From assembly GCF_000284295.1 (NCBI RefSeq), contig NC_017093.1, positions 2,666,001 through 2,730,000 of the forward strand: a DNA stretch of 64,000 nt, written 5' to 3'. Origin of the DNA: Actinoplanes missouriensis 431. GTDB taxonomy: Bacteria > Actinomycetota > Actinomycetes > Mycobacteriales > Micromonosporaceae. Shown in pieces: positions 24,824 through 34,599 of the stretch. The position numbers and the translations under genes were made by a program. The notes under the pieces are model-generated. The model was not told the origin of the DNA, did no database searches, and worked only from the letters and a program-made list of their open reading frames with translations. How positions within the stretch are numbered: the first letter of the stretch is position 1; each line of letters begins with the position of its first letter.

Positions 24824-27571
24824 GTGCAGGCCACCACGAACGGCGGCGCGGTGCGGGGCCGCCGCAGGGAGCTGCTCGGCCGCCGGAAGGAACAGCGTGT
24901 CCTCGACGAGCTGCTGCGGGATGTCCGTGCCGGGCGAAGCCGCGCCCTGGTGCTTCGGGGCGAGGCAGGCAGTGGGAAGACCGCACTGCTCGACTGCCTG
25001 GCCGGGCGCGGGTCGCGCGTACACATTCTGCGCACGTCCGGGGTCGAGTCAGAGTCGGAAATCACTTACTCCGGTGTGCAGAAGCTGTGCGCCCCGCTGC
25101 TGAGCCACCTGAAGCGGCTGCCGGAGCCGCAGCGTGCTGCCTTGAACATCGCGTTCGGGCTCAGCGACGGTGCAGCCCCCGATCTGCTGGTGCTCGGGAT
25201 GGCGACGCTGGGCCTCTTCGCCGAGGCGGCCCTGGAGAAGCCGGTGGTGTGCCTGATCGATGACGTCCAGTGGCTGGACCGGTTGTCCGGGCTGATCCTG
25301 GCATTCGTGGCCCGGCGGCTCGACGCCGAATCGGTGGCCCTGGTCTTCGCCGCGCGAGAGCAGGATTGCGGTGACGTCCTGAGAGGGGTTCCGGAGCTGA
25401 CGGTGCCGGGCCTGCCGGAGTCCGACGCGCAGGCTTTGCTGAACTCGGTGCTGGTGGGGCCGGTCGATGCGCACGTACGGCACCGGATCGTGGCCGAGAC
25501 GCGCGGCAACCCACTCGCGCTGCTGGAGCTGACGCGCGGGCTGTCGCCGGCGGAGCTGGCTTTCGGATTCGGTGGCCTGAGCCCGGCCCCACTGGCCGGC
25601 CGGGTCGAGGAGGGCTTCCGCCGGCGGATCGCCGCTCTGCCACGGGACACACGTACGGTGCTGCTGGCCGCAGCGATTGAACCGGTCGGTGACACCGTGC
25701 TGCTGTGGCGGGCGTTGCGGCTGCTCGGCGTCGACCCTGAGGCGGTGATGCCGGCGGAGACCGACGGGCTGATCGAATTCGGCATCTCGGTGCGGTTCCG
25801 GCATCCGCTGGTGCGTTCGGCGGCCTGGCGTTCAGGAACCGCGGCCGACCTGCGACAGGTGCATCAGGCCCTGGCCGAGGTGACCGATCCGGTCCGGGAC
25901 CCGGACCGGCGGGCGTGGCATCGGGCGCACGCTGCTGCCGGCGCGGACGAGGAGGTCGCCGCGGAGCTGGTCCGGATGGCCGACCGGGCGCGGACACGGG
26001 GCGGACGGTCGGCGGCCGCAGCCTTCCTGGAACGGGCAGCCGGATTGACCGGGACGCCGGCCCGCCGCGGTGCGCTTCTCCTGGACGCGGCCGCCGCCCG
26101 GGCTGCCGCCGGCTCGTACGCTCAAGTCCCGGACCTGCTGGCGATGGCCGAAATGGCGCCCCTGCCCGATTTCGAACGGGCCCGGGCCGAGCGGCTGCGC
26201 GCGCACGTGACATTCGCGCTCGAACCCGGCCGCACCGCGGGACCGGCGCTGCTCGCCGCCGCCGACCGTCTCCGGAGGTTCGACCGGGACGCCGCCCGCG
26301 ACACGTTTCTCACCGCGCTCGGTGCAGCCGTGTACGCCGGCCGGTTCGGTGGACAGGATCTGCGTCGGGCGGCTGAGGCGGCGCGTGACGTGCCGTCCGG
26401 GCGGAGCTTCCCCGATTTGCTCCTGGCCGGCCTGGTCTCCTGGGTCCTCGACGGCCACGCCGCGGCGATGCCGGCACTGCACAGCGCCTTGGACGCGATG
26501 GGAGCGCCGGAGGACGCCGGCCTGATCTGGCTGGCGTCGCCGGTGGCGCACGAGGTGTACCGGATGGATCTCGCCGACCGGATGAGCGAGCAGGCGGTCT
26601 GTTTCGCCCGCGCAACCGGCGCACTCTCGCTGCTCCCTACTGCGCTGGTGTTGCGAGCGGACAGCCTGCTGTCCGCGGGCCGCTTCGCCGACACCGCGAA
26701 TCTGCTGGCGGAAGTGGACGCGGTCAGCCAGGCAACCGGCGGGCCGGTCCAGCAGTCGGCCCGTCTGACATTGGCCGCCTACAGGGGTCACCAGCGGTCC
26801 GCCGCACCGCTGATCGACTCAAAGCTGCGCGAGGCCGCCGAACGCGGTGACGGCCGGCTGCACACGCTGGCCAGCCACGCCAAAGCGGTGCTCGGCAACG
26901 GGCTCGGAGATCACCAGGCGGCACTGAACGCGGCCCGGGACGGCGCCTCCCACGAGGATCTGGCCCTGCACGGCCGGCTGCTGAGCGAACTCGTCGAAGC
27001 GGCCGCACGAGCCGGGGACGCGGTGACGGCGGCAGAGGCGCGGGATCGGCTCGCCGAGCGGACCGCGGCGGCCGGCACCTCATGGGCACTCGGCGCGCAG
27101 GCGGTCGCCGACGCCCTCGCCGGCCCGCCGGGGAAAGCCGAGGAACGTTACCGGGAGGCGGTAGATCTGTTCACCACCGAGACAGCGATCGAGGGCTTCC
27201 GGGCCCGGTTGCTCTTCGGTGAGTGGCTGCGCCGCGCCAATCGCCGCACCGAGGCACGGTCGCACCTGCGGGCAGCGCACGACGCGTTCACCGCCATGGG
27301 GGCCGAGGCTTTCGCCGAGCGGGCCGGGCGGGAACTGGCTGCGACCGGTGAAACCGGGCGCCAGCACGGTGCGGGGGCGGCCGATACGATGGCTCTGACG
27401 GCACAGGAGTCGGCGGTGGCGCGGCTGGCAGCGGCGGGGGAGAGTAACCCGGGGATCGCGGCGATGCTGTTCCTGAGTCCTCGGACGGTCGAGTGGCACC
27501 TGCGCAAGGTCTATCTCAAGCTTGGCATCACGTCCCGGCGCGAGCTCGCCGCGAGCCTGCACCCGGGCTGA
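24824..27571 (+). CDS. LAL-type (AAA ATPase-LuxR) regulator 1
   Basis: 915 aa from a GTG at 24824 (VQATTNGGAVRGRR). The N-terminal ATPase has Walker A RGEAGSGKTALLD near residue 45 and Walker B VCLIDDVQWLD near 125. A long helical/TPR-like middle follows, and a C-terminal LuxR HTH (LTAQESAVARLAAAGESNPG; FLSPRTVEWHLRKVYLKLG). The MalT/LAL family consists of large ATP-dependent activators responding to small ligands. It is closely similar in length and wording to the genes at 29000 and 47139. A terminator follows at 27599. Confidence 0.92.
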   Translation: MQATTNGGAVRGRRRELLGRRKEQRVLDELLRDVRAGRSRALVLRGEAGSGKTALLDCLAGRGSRVHILRTSGVESESEITYSGVQKLCAPLLSHLKRLPEPQRAALNIAFGLSDGAAPDLLVLGMATLGLFAEAALEKPVVCLIDDVQWLDRLSGLILAFVARRLDAESVALVFAAREQDCGDVLRGVPELTVPGLPESDAQALLNSVLVGPVDAHVRHRIVAETRGNPLALLELTRGLSPAELAFGFGGLSPAPLAGRVEEGFRRRIAALPRDTRTVLLAAAIEPVGDTVLLWRALRLLGVDPEAVMPAETDGLIEFGISVRFRHPLVRSAAWRSGTAADLRQVHQALAEVTDPVRDPDRRAWHRAHAAAGADEEVAAELVRMADRARTRGGRSAAAAFLERAAGLTGTPARRGALLLDAAAARAAAGSYAQVPDLLAMAEMAPLPDFERARAERLRAHVTFALEPGRTAGPALLAAADRLRRFDRDAARDTFLTALGAAVYAGRFGGQDLRRAAEAARDVPSGRSFPDLLLAGLVSWVLDGHAAAMPALHSALDAMGAPEDAGLIWLASPVAHEVYRMDLADRMSEQAVCFARATGALSLLPTALVLRADSLLSAGRFADTANLLAEVDAVSQATGGPVQQSARLTLAAYRGHQRSAAPLIDSKLREAAERGDGRLHTLASHAKAVLGNGLGDHQAALNAARDGASHEDLALHGRLLSELVEAAARAGDAVTAAEARDRLAERTAAAGTSWALGAQAVADALAGPPGKAEERYREAVDLFTTETAIEGFRARLLFGEWLRRANRRTEARSHLRAAHDAFTAMGAEAFAERAGRELAATGETGRQHGAGAADTMALTAQESAVARLAAAGESNPGIAAMLFLSPRTVEWHLRKVYLKLGITSRRELAASLHPG

Positions 27572-27598
27572 CCCGGCCGGCGCATCACCCGGCGTCGG

Positions 27599-27629
27599 GA
27601 AGGGGCCCCGCGCACCGCGAGGCCCCTTC
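27599..27629. terminator. Bidirectional terminator between LAL 1 and the small 27806 gene
   Basis: Perfect 9-bp stem GAAGGGGCC / GGCCCCTTC with a 13-nt GC-rich loop, 27 nt after the LAL stop and 10 nt from the stop of the convergent small gene, so it probably serves both. Confidence 0.8.
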
Positions 27630-27638
27630 GGCATGAGA

Positions 27639-27806
27639 TCACTCGGTCTCGCGGGCTGCCCGCTCGATCCGCGCTGTGGTGATGCCCGGGTGCGAGGCGA
27701 GGACCAGATGCGGGGCGCCCGGCCCGCTGACGACCTTGGCATGCGCCCGCTGAGCCTTCCCGCGCTGGGCGGCCGGCGGGACGCGGGACTTCGTCGTGCG
27801 TGGCAT
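27639..27806 (-). CDS. Small basic protein, 55 aa
   Basis: ATG at 27806 is preceded by a textbook AGGAGG Shine-Dalgarno 5-8 nt upstream. The product starts MPRTTKSRVPPAAQRGKAQ, is Lys/Arg-rich at the front and ends IERAARETE. No membrane helix, no family recognised. It begins 33 nt after the stop of the alpha/beta hydrolase gene on the same strand, so the two are probably one operon. The Lys/Arg-rich front half suggests nucleic-acid or partner binding, which is speculative. Confidence 0.65.
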   Translation of the reverse strand: MPRTTKSRVPPAAQRGKAQRAHAKVVSGPGAPHLVLASHPGITTARIERAARETE

Positions 27807-27838
27807 TTCCTACCTCCTTCGATCAGTACGGAGGGCGG

Positions 27839-28555
27839 TCAGGCGCGCACGGCGGCGACGGCCTGCAGGATCGTGTCGGCGACCGGATCGGGTTGGGAGA
27901 CCGGCAGGGCGTGCCCGGCGCCGGAGATCTCGATCAACTCCTTGCCGCCGGCGCGTTCGCCCATCCAGCGCAGCGCGGCGGCCGGGATGTTGCGGTCCTC
28001 GCTTCCCCAGATGAACCAGCTCGGCAGCCGTCGCCAGGCGGGTTCGTCACCGGTCAGGGCCTCGTTGAGGGCGGCTTCGGTGATCGGCCGCTGAGTGATC
28101 GCCATCAGCGCTGCCTGACCCGGGTCGGCATCCGCGGCGAACTGATGCGGGAACTTCGCGGGGGAGATCGAGAGCTCGAGGCCACCGCCGGTCAGCGGGC
28201 GGGCGACGACGGCGTCGCCGAGCGTGCTGCCCACGAAGCGGTTGGACAGGACCAGCGCGGTTTCGCCGATCTCGGGGGCGAACGCGGCCACGAACACCAA
28301 GGCGCGTACGGCCGGGGCATCGGCGGCGGCCTGGGTGATGACCTGACCGCCGTACGAGTGACCGACCAGAATGACGGGCGTGTCGAGGGACGCGACGACA
28401 TCACGGACGTAGGCGGCATCGGTGGCGACGCCGCGCAGCGGGTTGGCAACCGTGACGGCAGCGACGTCCGCGGCGGCGAGGCGCTCGATCACGCCGTTCC
28501 AACTGGCCGACTCGGCGAACGCACCGTGGACGAGGACGACGGTGACATCGGGCAT
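27839..28555 (-). CDS. Alpha/beta hydrolase
   Basis: 238 aa; ATG 28555 has a GGAGGA Shine-Dalgarno. The alpha/beta hydrolase core is complete: oxyanion motif VLVHGAFAESASW, nucleophile elbow GHSYGG (Ser about 87), acid near WGSEDRNIP, and His in GAGHALPVS. The family includes esterases, methylesterases and dehalogenase-like enzymes of the EstC/salicylate-esterase type. It is expressed with the 55-aa gene downstream. Its upstream region carries a CCAGGG-N5-CCCTGG dyad at 28730-28746. Confidence 0.9.
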   Translation of the reverse strand: MPDVTVVLVHGAFAESASWNGVIERLAAADVAAVTVANPLRGVATDAAYVRDVVASLDTPVILVGHSYGGQVITQAAADAPAVRALVFVAAFAPEIGETALVLSNRFVGSTLGDAVVARPLTGGGLELSISPAKFPHQFAADADPGQAALMAITQRPITEAALNEALTGDEPAWRRLPSWFIWGSEDRNIPAAALRWMGERAGGKELIEISGAGHALPVSQPDPVADTILQAVAAVRA

Positions 28556-28729
28556 GGCTTCCTCCGAAAACGCGGTTGGGCTGTGCCGAAAAGACTCGCC
28601 GCCCGGGGACACCGTCCGCCCCCGGCGCGGGCCCTGGTCCGCCCCGGCCCGGGACCCTGGCGCGGCACACGCCGCGGCCGGTGACCTGCTGGGCGTAGCG
28701 GCGGGCTGCGAACGTCACCCGGGATCCGG

Positions 28730-28746
28730 CCAGGGTCCGGCCCTGG
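28730..28746. promoter_or_regulatory. Dyad CCAGGG-N5-CCCTGG
   Basis: Perfect inverted hexamers separated by TCCGG, in the divergent space between the alpha/beta hydrolase and the VOC fragment. Further CCCTGG half-sites lie at 28633-28638 and 28655-28660. The same arrangement occurs at 34730 and 50954. Probable operator. Confidence 0.55.
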
Positions 28747-28820
28747 GGCGTGGCGCCGGTGGCTGGGCCATCGTCGGTGGCGGGTGCCGTACGGGCACCC
28801 GGCAGCGATGGGAGTACGAC

Positions 28821-28983
28821 ATGGTGGACTTCAAGCTGGAGATCGTAGTGCTGCCGGTCACGGACGTGGACCGGGCGAAGGCGTTCTACACCGGCATCGG
28901 GTTCCGGGAGGACGCCGACTTCGCCGGCCCCGGCGGTTTCCGGGTGGTGCAACTGACGCCGCCGGGATCCGCGGGCCACCCCG
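28821..28983 (+). pseudogene. N-terminal fragment of a VOC (glyoxalase-like) protein
   Basis: Starts MVDFKLEIVVLPVTDVDRAK, then AFYTGIGFREDADFAGPG and FRVVQLTPPGSA, the first half of a glyoxalase/bleomycin-resistance-fold protein of about 125-140 aa. After about 54 residues homology stops and the sequence runs into the end of LAL regulator 2 (stop at 29000). The second metal-binding half is gone, so it is non-functional. It had its own start and upstream dyad, so it was once a member of the putative regulon. Confidence 0.8.
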
Positions 28984-28999
28984 CCGGCCGAGACGGTGA

Positions 29000-31741
29000 T
29001 CAGCCGGGCAGCCCCGCCAGGGCGTTCTGCGGCAGCGCGGTTCGCAGCTCCCGACGGTTGCTGATGCCGAGCTTGGTGAAGACCTTCCGCAAATGCCACT
29101 CCACGGTGCGGCCGCTGAGGAACAGCTCGGCGCCGATCTCCACGTTCGACTGCCCGTCGCGGGCGCGCCGGGCAATCTGCCGCTCCTGGGCGGTCAGCTC
29201 GGTCGACGCCGCGAGCACCCGGGACCGGGCGGGCGCGCCGGTTGCGGCCAGTTCCCGGCCGGCTCTCTCGGCGAAGGCCTCGGCACCGAAGGACACGAAC
29301 ATCTCGTGCGCCGTACGCAGAGCGGCACGCGCGTCGGAGGTCCGGCCGGCCCGGCGTAGCCATTCGCCGTACACCAGGTGGGTCCGGGCCGACATGAACG
29401 CGGCGCGGCACCGGCCCAGCCGCTCGATCGCCTCGCGATAGAGCGGCTCGGCAGCCGCACCGTCGGTGACCAGAGCCCGCGAACGTGCTTCGACGCCGAG
29501 CCCCCATTCGCCGCCGCTCGGACCGGTACGGGTGGCGAGCCGCTCCAGAGCCTGAGAGGCAGCCGCCCGGTCACCGCAGCGTTCGGCTGCCTCGACCAGC
29601 TCGACCAGCGCCCAGTTCGCGAACCCGGCCTCCGGCGGGTACGACGTCGCGTTTGTCGCCGCGGCATGCGCCTGCGCGTAATGGCCCAGCCCGTTGTGCA
29701 GCACCGCGGTGAACATGTGCATGGCCGTCAGCACCGCACCTTGGCCGCGTGCGGTGAGCGTTTCGGTGACACCAGGCAGCAGTCGCGCCACGTCGGCTTC
29801 CTGACCGCGCCACGCGGCCACGGCGAGCGCCGCTACGGGCGGCTGGCCGTCACCGGTGGCCACGCCTACCGCGTCGACCTCGTCGATCAGCGCGGCCGCC
29901 TGTGCGATCTCACCTTGGTGCAGATGCAGGGCGAGCCGCTGGTAGAGGATGAAGGTCAAACCGCTGAGCGCGCCGGTGGTCCGCGCGATCCGCAGATGCC
30001 GGGAGGTCAGTTCCTGCCAGGTCTCGTCGTCCCATACCGTGTGGGCGGCGTGCGACACGACGTAGAACTGCTCGACCATGTCCTGGTCGGTAGCGCTACC
30101 GCGAATGCCGTCCAGCGCCCGCCGCACGAGAGGGGCGCCGCCGTCGAACCCGTCGGTGTACAACTGCGCCAGGCCGTCGAGTAGCAGGTCCGGCGCGGCG
30201 GCCGCGCCCTCGGGGAGCGGAGCTTTGCTGGCAGCGGCGGCGACCTCGGCCAGCCCCGTGTCGCCGGCGAACCGGCCGACGAACACCGCTCCGGCGAACG
30301 CCGCCAGGTATGTCCTGCGGGCCCGGACAACGTCGATGCCCTCGAACCGCTGAGCCGCGTCGAGCAGCAGCCCGGGCGCCTCGGTGCTGCGTGTGGGCGA
30401 GGCGAACGCCATCTCCGCGCGCAGCAGGCTGATGCGGGCGCCACGCAGTTCGTCCGGCGGACCGGCGGAAGAACTGGCCAGCAACGCGGTCGCGGCGTCG
30501 GGCGACCCGGCACGATAGGTCGCCCGGGCAGCCAGCAGCGCGCGGTCCGCCCGGCGCGCCGGGTCGGCGCTCAACTCGGCCGCCCGTTGCAGGAATGCGG
30601 CCGCCGCGGCCAGACCACCCCGTGCCTGGGCACGCCCAGCCGACGCCTCGAGTTTTAGCGCGACCGACTCGTCCTCGCCGATCGTGGCGTGCGCGTGGTG
30701 CCACGCATGGCGATCGGGATCCGTTTCCGGCGAGGTGGCGTGGGCGAGGGCCTGATGCGCCCGGCGCCGGTCGGCCGACGACGCCGCGCCGTAGACCGCG
30801 GAACGCACCAGCGTGTGGCGGAACACCACGCGCGAGCCGATCTGCAGCAGCCCGGCCGTGCGCAGCGGGTCCCCCGCCTCCGGACTGAGCTGCAGATGAG
30901 CGGTAGCTCGCCGAAGCAGGGCAGTGTCGCCGACCGGGTCGGCGGCCGCCAGCAGAAGCAACATCCGGGCATCGGCCGGCAGGATGTCGACGCGGCGCAG
31001 GAAACTTTCCTCGATGCGGCCTTGCGGCAGCCCGAATCCGCCGGCCAGTGTGGCCGGTGACCAGGTCTGCGGCAGTTCCAGCAGGGCGAGCGGGTTTCCG
31101 CGTGCCTCCGCCAGGATCGCCTCCCTGACATCGACGTCCAGTGGCCACCGCACCACCTCGGCGAGCAGTTCCCGCGCGTCGGCGTCACGCAGCCCGGTGA
31201 TTCGCAGCTCCGGCAGGCTCCGCAGGATGCTCATGGTCTCTGCGGCCGGCTCCCGGACAGCGAAGATCATGACCACGGACTCGGCCAGCAAGCGGCGAGC
31301 GACGAAGGCCAGGGTCCGTGCGGACGCCTGGTCGAGCCATTGCGCGTCGTCGATCACACACACCAGGGGCTGCTCCGCGGCCGCCTCGGCCAGCAGGCTG
31401 AGGACCGCGAGCCCGACCAGGAACGGTTCGGGCACGGCCCCCGCCTGCAGGCCGAAGGTGATTTCCAGCGCGTCGCGCTGTGGCTGCGGCAGCCGGTCGA
31501 TGCGGGGGAGCAGCGGCCCGCAGAGCTGGTGCAGCGCCGCGAACGGCAGTTCCCGCTCCGACTCGATTCCGGCGACCCGGGCGACCGGAAGGTCGCGGGC
31601 CGCGGCAACCGCCTCGTCCAGCAGCGCGGTCTTGCCCATGCCCGCGGCGCCCGTCAGCACGACTGCACCGCTGTGGCCGCCACGGGACGCCTCCACCAAC
31701 CCGGCGAGAACCGCTCGTTCATTGTCTCGGCCCCGCAACAA
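29000..31741 (-). CDS. LAL-type (AAA ATPase-LuxR) regulator 2
   Basis: 913 aa from a TTG start fixed by AGGAGG 7 nt upstream. Walker A is TGAAGMGKTALLDEA near residue 33 and Walker B VCVIDDAQWLD near 120. The middle is helical repeat sequence. The C-terminal LuxR HTH reads LTAQERQIARRARDGQSN and FLSGRTVEWHLRKVFTKLG. It is the second of three paralogues. Its 3' end abuts the truncated VOC gene, showing that the gene arrived or expanded at that gene's expense. An imperfect CCAGGG dyad lies upstream (31812-31830). Confidence 0.92.
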   Translation of the reverse strand: MLRGRDNERAVLAGLVEASRGGHSGAVVLTGAAGMGKTALLDEAVAAARDLPVARVAGIESERELPFAALHQLCGPLLPRIDRLPQPQRDALEITFGLQAGAVPEPFLVGLAVLSLLAEAAAEQPLVCVIDDAQWLDQASARTLAFVARRLLAESVVMIFAVREPAAETMSILRSLPELRITGLRDADARELLAEVVRWPLDVDVREAILAEARGNPLALLELPQTWSPATLAGGFGLPQGRIEESFLRRVDILPADARMLLLLAAADPVGDTALLRRATAHLQLSPEAGDPLRTAGLLQIGSRVVFRHTLVRSAVYGAASSADRRRAHQALAHATSPETDPDRHAWHHAHATIGEDESVALKLEASAGRAQARGGLAAAAAFLQRAAELSADPARRADRALLAARATYRAGSPDAATALLASSSAGPPDELRGARISLLRAEMAFASPTRSTEAPGLLLDAAQRFEGIDVVRARRTYLAAFAGAVFVGRFAGDTGLAEVAAAASKAPLPEGAAAAPDLLLDGLAQLYTDGFDGGAPLVRRALDGIRGSATDQDMVEQFYVVSHAAHTVWDDETWQELTSRHLRIARTTGALSGLTFILYQRLALHLHQGEIAQAAALIDEVDAVGVATGDGQPPVAALAVAAWRGQEADVARLLPGVTETLTARGQGAVLTAMHMFTAVLHNGLGHYAQAHAAATNATSYPPEAGFANWALVELVEAAERCGDRAAASQALERLATRTGPSGGEWGLGVEARSRALVTDGAAAEPLYREAIERLGRCRAAFMSARTHLVYGEWLRRAGRTSDARAALRTAHEMFVSFGAEAFAERAGRELAATGAPARSRVLAASTELTAQERQIARRARDGQSNVEIGAELFLSGRTVEWHLRKVFTKLGISNRRELRTALPQNALAGLPG

Positions 31742-31852
31742 TGTCTTGCCTCCTGTCCGCTGTACTTGACCGGTTCATCGTTGATCGGCCGGGCGCAGAC
31801 GGACAAGGACCCCAGGGATCAGTCCCGTGGGTACACCAGTGCCTCGCCGGGC

Positions 31853-33229
31853 TCAGCCCACAGCGTCGAACAGGTGCAGCCAGATCTCGCTGCGGGTCGG
31901 AAAAGCGGGAACGGCGTGGCGCAGGCGGCGCATCGGCACCTCGCCGGCGACGGCGATCGTGGCCGCCTGCAGGAACTCGGCCACCTGCGATCCGGTGATC
32001 GTCACGCCGGCCAGCACGTCGCGGTCCTCGTCGATGAGGAACCGGGCGGTGCCGCGGCTGCCGCCGGTGAACGCCCCGCCGGCGTTGCCGTCGGTGGGCA
32101 CGTCCACGACACGTACCCGCAGGCCGGCCGCCGCGGCGGTGGCGGTGGTGTGCCCCACGGCGGCCACCTGCGGGTCGGTGAAGATGACCCGGGGTGCACC
32201 CGGGCCGTCGGCGAGGTGTCCGGCGGTCAGGTCTCCGCCCAGCACGTCGGCGGCCGCGATCGCAGCCTGATACTTCGCCATGTGGGTGAACATGGCGCGC
32301 CCGTTGAGGTCGCCCACGACATACAGCCAGTCCGTGCCCGGTACCCGCATCCGGTCATCGACCTTGACGAACCCGTTGTCCGGGACACCCACGTGTGCCA
32401 GCCCGAGCCCCGCGCTCTGCGGTGTACGACCGGCTGCGATGAGCACCTCCTCGGCGGTGACCGGGTCCCCCTGGTCGAGGGTGACCGTGACGGTGTCGCC
32501 GTCGCGTCGTACCGCGGTGGCCTGCCGGCCGGTGCGGATCTCCACACCGAGGTCGGTGAGGCCGGCGGTGATGTGCTCGCGGACGAAGTCCTCCTCGCGC
32601 GGCAGCAGCCCACGAGGACCTTCGATCAGGGTGACCCGGGTGCCGAGCCCGGCGTAGGCCTGGCTCATTTCCACCCCGACCACGCCGCCACCGACCACCA
32701 CCAGCGAAGCGGGGATCCGGGCGGACGTGGTGGCCTCGCGGTTCGTCCACGGCTGGGCCTGCGCGAGGCCGTCGATGTCCGGGATCGTGGCGGCAGTGCC
32801 ACCGGCCAGGATCACCGCCCGTCTCGCCCGCAGCCGCTGCGGCTGCGCAGCGGAGCCGGCCACCTCGACCAGCCGCTCACCGATCAGCCGTCCCCAGCCC
32901 CGGACCAGGTGCACGCCGCGGTCGGTGAGCCAGGGCAGCTGTCCCGCGTCGTCAAGGTGCCCGATCAGGTCGTCACGGCGGCGCAGGACCGCGCCGCGAT
33001 CCAGGGAACCGGTCACCGCCTCGGCGGCGCCGGGAGTCCGCCGGGCCTCGGCGAGCACGTCGTGCGGGCGCAACAACGCCTTCGAGGGCATACACGCGTA
33101 GTGCGAGCACTCACCGCCGACTTTGTCGGCCTCCACGATCACCACTGACAGGCCGGCCTCGGCGAGGCGCCCGGCGGCAACCTCACCACCCGGGCCGGCA
33201 CCCACCACTACGACATCAAACGTCTGCAT
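31853..33229 (-). CDS. FAD-dependent pyridine nucleotide-disulfide oxidoreductase
   Basis: 458 aa, class I flavoprotein disulfide reductase length. FAD motif VVVGAGPGGEVAAGRLAEAG, redox pair in GGECSHYACMPSKALLRP (CxxxxC near residues 41-46), NAD(P) motif VVVGGGVVGVEMSQAYAGLG (about 170), and second FAD motif LYVVGDLNG (about 305). The C-terminal interface reads LRHAVPAFPTRSEIW, lacking the HP(T/H)-type His of lipoamide dehydrogenase, so it is a relative rather than Lpd itself. It moves electrons from NAD(P)H to a disulfide substrate in the cytosol. The DipZ-like gene lies 116 nt upstream on the same strand. Confidence 0.9.
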   Translation of the reverse strand: MQTFDVVVVGAGPGGEVAAGRLAEAGLSVVIVEADKVGGECSHYACMPSKALLRPHDVLAEARRTPGAAEAVTGSLDRGAVLRRRDDLIGHLDDAGQLPWLTDRGVHLVRGWGRLIGERLVEVAGSAAQPQRLRARRAVILAGGTAATIPDIDGLAQAQPWTNREATTSARIPASLVVVGGGVVGVEMSQAYAGLGTRVTLIEGPRGLLPREEDFVREHITAGLTDLGVEIRTGRQATAVRRDGDTVTVTLDQGDPVTAEEVLIAAGRTPQSAGLGLAHVGVPDNGFVKVDDRMRVPGTDWLYVVGDLNGRAMFTHMAKYQAAIAAADVLGGDLTAGHLADGPGAPRVIFTDPQVAAVGHTTATAAAAGLRVRVVDVPTDGNAGGAFTGGSRGTARFLIDEDRDVLAGVTITGSQVAEFLQAATIAVAGEVPMRRLRHAVPAFPTRSEIWLHLFDAVG

Positions 33230-33275
33230 GAACGGAATCCTGACGGTCGTCGGTGCCCGGCCACCCCAGGCGTGA

Positions 33276-33298
33276 GCCCTGGTCCAGGGGGCCAGGGC
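33276..33298. promoter_or_regulatory. CCCTGG/CCAGGG cluster before the flavoprotein gene
   Basis: GCCCTGG-N9-CCAGGGC with a second CCAGGG at 33284-33289. The hexamers of the 28730 dyad are present in the opposite order. It sits 47 nt before the flavoprotein start and could also form a weak hairpin ending the DipZ-like transcript. Confidence 0.4.
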
Positions 33299-33345
33299 AC
33301 ACGCCGCGCGGGCCGTGTCCGGTTCACGCCCGGTACGGGCAGCTG

Positions 33346-34599
33346 TTATCCGGCTTGGCGGAGCAGGGTTTCGATGACCCGCTCGGTCTGGTCGTAACGG
33401 CCCTCTCCGGTCGCGATGTAGCGGACTGTCCCGCTGGCATCCACGACGAAAATCGTCGGCCACGCCAGCACGTTCCAAGCCGACCAGCTGGCATAGTCGT
33501 TGTCGACGGCGATCGGATAGCCGACGCCGAGCCGGCCGGCCGCCGCCTGGACGCTGCCGATCTCGCGTTCGAAGGCGTACTCCGGCGTGTGCACGCTGAC
33601 CACCTCGAGACCTTGCGAGTGGTGGTCGCGATACCAGCTGTCGATGTGCGGAATGACATGGCGGCAGTTGATGCAGTCGAAGGTCCAGAAGTCGACCAGC
33701 ACCACCTTGCCGCGCAGCGCGGCCAGGTCGACCGGCTGCCCGCCGGGCGTGTTCAACCAGCGAGTCACTTGCGGGAACGCCGGCGCCGGCCCGCAGTCCT
33801 GCACGTCTTCGGGCGCCTGGTACAGCGAGTCCGCCACACACGCGGCGAGGAGCGGGTCCCCGGTGGACTCGTGCACCGGAGGGCCGAGCCGTTCGATGCC
33901 GTGGCTCAGCGCGGCGGTGTAGTCCGGGATGACCCGCTGCACCACGGAGGCGACGTTGAAAGTGAGCGCGAGCGCGAGGCCCAGCACCGCGACCCCGGAG
34001 GCGATCCGGATGGCCCGCTGCCGGCGGCGGAACGCGCTGACCCGTTCGGCCACCGCCCGCCCGGCGAGCGCGAAGAGCAGCAAGCTGAGTCCGGTGCCCA
34101 GGGCGAAGCCGCCCGTCAGCACAAGCGTGCCGGCGCCGATCCGGCCGGTCGCGCCGGCAACGGCGATGGCGGCCAGTACCGGCCCGGCGCACGGCACGTA
34201 GACCGTACCGAGGGCCAGGCCGAGCAGAAAACCGCCGTCCTCGGTACCGACGCGGCGCTGCGGGATCCAGGAGAAGGGTGCCTCCAGCCATCGTTCGACC
34301 CTGGGCACGATCAACCCGATGCCCAGCAACACGAGAGCACCCAGGCCCATCCAGCGGATCACCGCCTGCGACAGCGGTAACGCTGCCAGCACCAGCGTGC
34401 CGACCAGGGTGAAGACGCTGAAGCTCAGCACCAGGCCGGCCACCACGAGGTACGGGCGGCGCCCGCGGGCGGAGGTGTCGGCGCGGGCGCCCTGTGCGCC
34501 GCCGGACAACAGAATCACCGGGAGCACAGGAAGAATGCACGGCGACAGACCCGTGATCACGCCGCCCACGAGTCCGATCAGAGCCAGATTGACGTTCAT
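33346..34599 (-). CDS. DipZ-like fusion: CcdA membrane domain plus thioredoxin-like domain
   Basis: 417 aa from ATG 34599. Residues 1-235 are a CcdA/DsbD-type membrane domain with six or more helices and the paired Cys in [14 protein letters not shown] and [13 protein letters not shown]. Residues 280-417 are a TlpA/thioredoxin-like extracytoplasmic domain with [12 protein letters not shown] (CxxC). It carries electrons from cytosolic thiols across the membrane to reduce extracytoplasmic disulfides (cytochrome c maturation or oxidative defence). It is divergent from the Bax-inhibitor-like gene; a perfect dyad lies between them. Confidence 0.9.
   Translation of the reverse strand: MNVNLALIGLVGGVITGLSPCILPVLPVILLSGGAQGARADTSARGRRPYLVVAGLVLSFSVFTLVGTLVLAALPLSQAVIRWMGLGALVLLGIGLIVPRVERWLEAPFSWIPQRRVGTEDGGFLLGLALGTVYVPCAGPVLAAIAVAGATGRIGAGTLVLTGGFALGTGLSLLLFALAGRAVAERVSAFRRRQRAIRIASGVAVLGLALALTFNVASVVQRVIPDYTAALSHGIERLGPPVHESTGDPLLAACVADSLYQAPEDVQDCGPAPAFPQVTRWLNTPGGQPVDLAALRGKVVLVDFWTFDCINCRHVIPHIDSWYRDHHSQGLEVVSVHTPEYAFEREIGSVQAAAGRLGVGYPIAVDNDYASWSAWNVLAWPTIFVVDASGTVRYIATGEGRYDQTERVIETLLRQAG

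Noticed and set aside
33276..33298. Plain terminator of the DipZ-like gene
   Set aside because: The pairing is only 7 bp and the hexamers match those of the recurrent dyad, so a regulatory reading is kept as at least as likely.
31853..34540. One 895-aa protein on the minus strand covering both the flavoprotein and DipZ-like regions
   Set aside because: The first 437 codons are junk out of frame with the DipZ-like gene; the flavoprotein starts at 33229 with its own ATG and FAD motif.
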